From positions 1 to 64,000 of the forward strand of contig JAYWHX010000195.1 of NCBI GenBank assembly GCA_043777375.1: 64,000 nt of DNA, given 5' to 3'. Positions 59,838 through 64,000 of the stretch are shown here, piece by piece. The stretch is from TH-plancto1 sp043777375. Lineage in GTDB: Bacteria; Planctomycetota; Planctomycetia; Planctomycetales; Planctomycetaceae. Every line of letters begins with the position of its first letter. The stretch's first letter is position 1. Both the position numbers and the translations under genes were made by a program. Under the pieces are notes generated by a model. It did no database searches. It was not told the DNA's origin and saw only the letters and a list, made by a program, of their open reading frames with translations.

Positions 59838-62120
59838 ATGTTGATCGCATCCCTTTTGAAATCCGTCCGGTCACTCTGGGTGAAATCCGGTCGCAGAACC
59901 CGCCGCCCTTCCCGGGCCGTTGACGAACTCGAAACCCGCATCCTCCTGACAGTCTCCGCCTACGAGCAGCTGTTCTTGGAATTAGCGAATCGGGCGCGAG
60001 CCAATCCGACGGCAGAAGCCGCACGCTTTGGGATCGACCTCAACGAGGGATTGGCTGCCGGAACCATCGTGACCGGAGCCCGTCAACCGCTGGCCTTTAA
60101 CGACTCCTTGCAGACTGCCATCCAAGGGCACCTGCAGGACATGATCGATCGCGATTTCTTCTCACACACCGGATCAAACGGCTCGACATTTACGGCCCGC
60201 ATCACAGCTGCGGGTTACACCAGCTGGACCGCAGCGGGCGAGAACATTGCGTATCGAGCCACGAGCGCCTCGCCGAATGTGGAAGCGATGGTCATTCAAG
60301 AGCACCAAGACCTGTTCGTCGATGCCGGGATCGTGGGGCGCGGCCACCGCAAAAACATCCTGGAAAACCGTTTCAAGGAGACCGGAGCGGGAGTCCGCAC
60401 TGGAGTTTACAAGGGGCTCAATGCGGTCTTTACCGGGAACGACTTCGGAGCCAAAGCGGGGAACTCTTTCCTCACCGGTGTCGTGATCACCGACAGCGTG
60501 TCCGCCAATAACTTCTACAACGTTGGTGAAGGGCTCGCCGGGATCAGCATCGTCGTGAAGAATGGAGCAACGGCCGTTGCGACCACGACATCGAACGCCG
60601 CCGGCGGATATCAGATTCAAGTCCCCGCAGGCACGTACACCGTGACATTTTCAGGAGCCGGAATCAGCTCCCCGATTACGAAAACATTCACCATCGCAGC
60701 CCTGAATGTGAAGGTCGACGCGAACACCAAGACCGATGTCGCTGCCGCTCCGACAGTTTCCTTCGCCACCAGCACGTATTCCGCCAACGAAGGCGACGCC
60801 ACGAAATTGGTCACCGTGAGTCTGTCGCGCGCCGCTGCGACAGCGGTATCCGTCCGCTATGCCACTTCGAATGGAACCGCATTGAGTGGCAGCGATTACA
60901 CCGCCACCACGGGGACACTCACGTTCGCGATCGGTGAGACCTCCAAGACGTTCTCCATCCCCATTACGAATGACGTGGCGTTGGAGCTGACCGAGACGGT
61001 CAACCTGACTCTCTCGGCTCCGGTGGGCGTGACGCTGGGGACTCAGCCAACAGCAGTCTTGTCGATCGTCGACAACGAAGTCCGCAGCCTGAACTTCGAA
61101 CGGACGTCGCTCTCGGGTGCAGAATCCCTCGCAACGGCGAGCTTCAATGTGCTGTTGTCCGGGGCCTCGTCGCAGTCCGTCACCGTGAATTTCGCAGTTC
61201 GCGGAGGCACTGCTACTAGCGGCTCTGATTTCACACTTACAGCTGGAACGCTGACTTTCGCACCCGGTCAGACTTCGAAGGCCATCACATTCGGCGTCAT
61301 CAATGATCTGCTGGATGAGAACGATGAAACCGTCGAAATCGCCCTCTCGGCACCGACGAATGCGATCCTCGGTGCATCTCCAGCAACGGTCTACACGATC
61401 GTCGACAACGATGTGGCGCCTAACGCCAAGATCGATTTGCGGAGTTCCACTGGGGCAGCAATCACCGCCCTGACCATCGCGGAGTCGGGCGGGTTTATCG
61501 ACGTCCCGGTGATCCTTTCCGGAGTGGCTGGCCGTGCGATCACGGTTACTCTGGCAGCCGCGCTCGGCGGCACAGCGGTCGCAGGCAGCGACTTCGCTTT
61601 GCCCACTGCCAGCGTGACATTTGCACCGGGTGAAACACGCAAGGTCATCCGCCTGACGATCAATGACGACCTGCTGGACGAGGCGAACGAGACGATCAAA
61701 CTCGCCCTCACTTCTGCAACTGCAACCATCGGAGTGGGCAGCACCGCGACCGTGACGATCATTGACAACGATGTGGCACCGACCGTGTCGTTTACGACCG
61801 CTACGTCGAGCGGACTGGAAAACGTCGCCAGTCCCGGAACCGTGCGAGTCAAACTCTCTGCCGCTTCCGGTCAATCAGTCACCGTGAAGTATGCCTTCAC
61901 AGCTGCAGGCTCAACGGCCTCGAGTCTCTACGACTTCACCCTCGCAGCAGGCACGCTCACCTTCCTGCCCGGCGAGACTGAGAAGACGATCCCACTCGTC
62001 CTGAAAAACGACACGCGGCGTGAGTCGATTGAGACAATCAAAATCACTCTGTCCGCTCCCGTGAACGCCACCCTCGGCAGCCTGCTGACTCATCTCTTCT
62101 CGATCCTCGATAACGACTAG
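59838..62120 (+). CDS. extracellular CAP (SCP-like) protein with four Calx-beta repeats
   Basis: A 760-aa exoprotein. The N-terminus carries the planctomycete export motif RAVDELETRILLTV in place of a classical signal peptide. The CAP domain (about 35-210) has the usual HTGSNGSTF, GENIAYR and GRGHRKNIL motif set. A carboxypeptidase-regulatory-like beta domain follows (about 232-295, AGGYQIQVPAGTYTVTF). Then come four Calx-beta repeats starting near 307, 416, 530 and 648, each ending in an IVDN(E/D) or ILDND motif. Calx-beta modules often bind calcium and occur in adhesins. The function is probably cell-surface or matrix related. Strand coding is clean and no partner gene is adjacent. Confidence 0.88.
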   Translation: MLIASLLKSVRSLWVKSGRRTRRPSRAVDELETRILLTVSAYEQLFLELANRARANPTAEAARFGIDLNEGLAAGTIVTGARQPLAFNDSLQTAIQGHLQDMIDRDFFSHTGSNGSTFTARITAAGYTSWTAAGENIAYRATSASPNVEAMVIQEHQDLFVDAGIVGRGHRKNILENRFKETGAGVRTGVYKGLNAVFTGNDFGAKAGNSFLTGVVITDSVSANNFYNVGEGLAGISIVVKNGATAVATTTSNAAGGYQIQVPAGTYTVTFSGAGISSPITKTFTIAALNVKVDANTKTDVAAAPTVSFATSTYSANEGDATKLVTVSLSRAAATAVSVRYATSNGTALSGSDYTATTGTLTFAIGETSKTFSIPITNDVALELTETVNLTLSAPVGVTLGTQPTAVLSIVDNEVRSLNFERTSLSGAESLATASFNVLLSGASSQSVTVNFAVRGGTATSGSDFTLTAGTLTFAPGQTSKAITFGVINDLLDENDETVEIALSAPTNAILGASPATVYTIVDNDVAPNAKIDLRSSTGAAITALTIAESGGFIDVPVILSGVAGRAITVTLAAALGGTAVAGSDFALPTASVTFAPGETRKVIRLTINDDLLDEANETIKLALTSATATIGVGSTATVTIIDNDVAPTVSFTTATSSGLENVASPGTVRVKLSAASGQSVTVKYAFTAAGSTASSLYDFTLAAGTLTFLPGETEKTIPLVLKNDTRRESIETIKITLSAPVNATLGSLLTHLFSILDND

Positions 62121-62212
62121 TGATTACTGTCGCCACTAATTCAGAGTTGGAGTTCAGGCTTTAGCCTGTTCTGGAGCAGCCTCAAGGCTGGACTCTAACT
62201 TCGAAATTCGAA

Positions 62213-64000
62213 TCAAGCCGCCTTGGCGGTTGCGAGGATTTCGCAGTTCTCACCGACTTGATCGAACCGCACGGCCATGCGCTTCGAGACGCCGGCCTGC
62301 TCCATCGTGACCCCGTACAGCACATCGGCAGCTGCCATGGTCGGCTTACGGTGTGTGATGACCACAAACTGGGTCATGGCCGAGAACTCCTTAACGACGT
62401 TCACGTATCGACCCACATTCGCATCATCGAGCGCGGCGTCGACTTCGTCGAGAATGCAGTACGGGCTCGGCTTGCTCTTAAACATCGCAAACAGCAGCCC
62501 GACAGCTGTCATTGTTTTCTCTCCCCCGCTCAGGAGGGTTAAGCTGCGAAGCTCCTTCCCCGGTGGACGGGCCACGATATCGATCCCGCATTCCAGCACA
62601 TCGTCGGAGTTTTCCAGGATGATGTTGCCTTCTCCGCCGCCAAACATCTTGCGAAACAGCACCTGAAAATTGAGTCGGATCGTTTCAAAAGTCTCCAGGA
62701 ACAGCCGTTTGCTCTCGACGTTGATCCGGCGAATGATGTCTTCGAGGGCGGCTTTCGCTTCTTGCAAATCCTTGAGCTGAGCGCTCAAGTCGTTGAAGCG
62801 GTTTTCAATTTCCTCCAGGCTGGCGAGCGCATCCGTATTCACGTGCCCCATCATCTTTAGACGTCGTCGAAGTCGGTCGACTGCGGCTTCGAACTCGGGA
62901 CGAACCTCTTCGTAACGAACATCGCTGGCGACGGGCAGCGCGACTGGCACGCTCTCGCCTGCTGTCGGCTCGGCTTCCGAGGGACGAGCCGAAGAGTCGT
63001 CCGCAGTGGGACCAGTCTCCCCGTATCGTTCTCGGAGATGGTCAGCGAATGCGGAGACTCCACTCGCGATTAGATCGTCGAGTGTGAGCTGGTACTCTTC
63101 TTCGATTCGCTTGGCGAGCGTGGTCTGCTGTTGATCGATCTCGCGAATCTTGAGCTGGGTTTCATGAGCGGTCTCGACCGCATTGCGACGACGACGATGC
63201 AACTCATCGAGCTCTCGTGAGCGCTGTGATCGCTCTTTGCGGAATGCGTCTCGCTCTCGATTGACGCTGCGAAGTTCCGAGAGCAGTTGCTCCTGCATCA
63301 GATAGCGTTCCGCCACGCTGGCCTGCGTTCGCAGTACCAGTAGCGTCGCCACTTGCTCGGCCTGCAGCAGGCTTTGATAGCGTTCGTGAGATTCCACATC
63401 TTGATCGACTCTTTGCAGCTGATCGGCCTGGAGGCGAACCTGCGTCTGTTGCAGGCTGCGGAGTCGTTCCTCGTGCTTGGCCAGTTCGAGTTGCTCGGCC
63501 CGCACGAGTTGTTGGACCTCGTGAAGGAGAGTCTCGATCTCGGCGATCTCCGATTCCGCAACCTGCACGGCTATCGTGAGTTCCTCGGACTCGCGAAGTT
63601 CCGACTCCTGCTGCGTCCGGACGGATTGCAGCTCGGATTCCAGGGATTGGGTCCGTTCGAGTTGTTCCTGGGCCAGCCGCTCACGTTCCCGCAATGTATC
63701 TGCGATCCGTGTCATTTCCTCGACTTGAGAGTTCAATCGCATCGCCGCTTCTGCGACCTGCGAGGAACGCCGCTGCGATTCAGTCTCGATCTCGTCTTGC
63801 CGCCCCGTGCGTGACTCGAGGGCGACCGAGAGAGTCGACAACCGCGCGACATCCGCCTCAATCGCCCGCTCCAGCCGGATGACCTCGCTCCGCAATTTAC
63901 GCAGCTCGCTTTTCCGAGACAGGACTGCCCCGTCAGCGGGCGCTGCCCCCACAAAGAGAACACCATCTCCGGTGATGAGCTCTCCCTGAAGCGTGACAAA
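62213..64000 (-). CDS. smc: chromosome partition protein SMC, C-terminal half (gene continues beyond the right edge)
   Basis: The minus-strand frame stays open to the window edge; 595 residues are visible. From the edge inwards there is the end of the hinge (VTLQGELITGDGVLF, matching the vTLeGe... hinge signature), about 330 residues of coiled coil, and the C-terminal ABC head with LSGGEKTMTAVGLLFAMFKS (signature), PSPYCILDEVDAALDDANVG (Walker B and D-loop) and FVVITHRKPTMAAADVLYG (H-loop). The head preserves the ATPase residues. SMC organises and segregates the chromosome. The N-terminal head and first coiled coil lie outside the window. Confidence 0.95.
   Translation of the reverse strand, partial: FVTLQGELITGDGVLFVGAAPADGAVLSRKSELRKLRSEVIRLERAIEADVARLSTLSVALESRTGRQDEIETESQRRSSQVAEAAMRLNSQVEEMTRIADTLRERERLAQEQLERTQSLESELQSVRTQQESELRESEELTIAVQVAESEIAEIETLLHEVQQLVRAEQLELAKHEERLRSLQQTQVRLQADQLQRVDQDVESHERYQSLLQAEQVATLLVLRTQASVAERYLMQEQLLSELRSVNRERDAFRKERSQRSRELDELHRRRRNAVETAHETQLKIREIDQQQTTLAKRIEEEYQLTLDDLIASGVSAFADHLRERYGETGPTADDSSARPSEAEPTAGESVPVALPVASDVRYEEVRPEFEAAVDRLRRRLKMMGHVNTDALASLEEIENRFNDLSAQLKDLQEAKAALEDIIRRINVESKRLFLETFETIRLNFQVLFRKMFGGGEGNIILENSDDVLECGIDIVARPPGKELRSLTLLSGGEKTMTAVGLLFAMFKSKPSPYCILDEVDAALDDANVGRYVNVVKEFSAMTQFVVITHRKPTMAAADVLYGVTMEQAGVSKRMAVRFDQVGENCEILATAKAA

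Noticed and set aside
60651..61874. 407-codon minus-strand frame opposite the Calx-beta region
   Set aside because: Antisense to four clear Calx-beta repeats; its Cys/Arg-rich translation is typical of a shadow frame.

Overview
The window reads as chromosome of a planctomycete (phylum Planctomycetota). The evidence is the gene content: two DUF1559 proteins (one with a prepilin-type leader), exported proteins with typical planctomycetal leaders, a CAP/Calx-beta protein whose N-terminus carries a planctomycete-type LExRxLLT motif, a methanofuran-pathway MfnB homologue, a zinc-ribbon Hsp70, a TPR/beta-barrel protein, many small palindromic intergenic repeats, frequent GTG starts and few Shine-Dalgarno sites. 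Assignment below phylum is not possible from the sequence alone. I see no rRNA, tRNA, CRISPR array, prophage or transposase gene.

Layout. 0-5.3 kb: mfnB, a Ycf46-like AAA+ ATPase, a divergent AroDE-like two-domain protein and a small membrane protein. 5.4-24.4 kb, all on the minus strand: a 19-kb respiratory block. In transcription order it encodes a Rieske protein with a repeat-bearing N-terminal extension, a split cytochrome b (b6-like part and subunit-IV-like part), a 1361-residue eight-haem cytochrome c with an embedded PDZ-like domain, a cupredoxin-like lipoprotein, a small lipoprotein, a dihaem lipoprotein cytochrome c, A2-type cytochrome oxidase subunits II and I, haem A synthase, haem O synthase, subunit III with a large insertion, subunit IV, and an ABC-2 exporter pair. 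It looks like one quinol:cytochrome c:O2 respiratory chain with its haem A pathway.

24.8-36 kb: an RraB-like protein, an MFS transporter, a zinc-ribbon Hsp70, glycyl-tRNA synthetase, EF-P, a squalene-cyclase-fold protein with a haem c motif, and a Tat-exported sialidase-like protein. 36-48.7 kb: a zinc-ribbon membrane protein, a large DUF1559 protein, an acidic secreted protein, a TPR/beta-barrel protein, a metallo-beta-lactamase-fold hydrolase, two tandem paralogous small membrane proteins, an MFS symporter, a deoxyhypusine-synthase-family protein and a DUF2306 membrane protein. 49-64 kb: a DUF1559 pseudopilin-like protein, a diadenylate cyclase, three tandem small secreted proteins (two cysteine-rich), TsaC/Sua5, an MMPL/RND exporter, a soluble histidine kinase, a CAP/Calx-beta exoprotein and the C-terminal half of SMC, which runs off the right edge.

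The strongest candidate for something new is the respiratory block, mainly the giant octahaem-PDZ-coiled-coil cytochrome, the DIMAxIRAKG repeats at the N-terminus of the Rieske protein, and the roughly 170-residue insertion in oxidase subunit III. Together they suggest a purpose-built bc-oxidase supercomplex. A second, non-coding signal is a family of TAGCAGAATTC palindromes, three of which supply the stop codon of the gene they follow.
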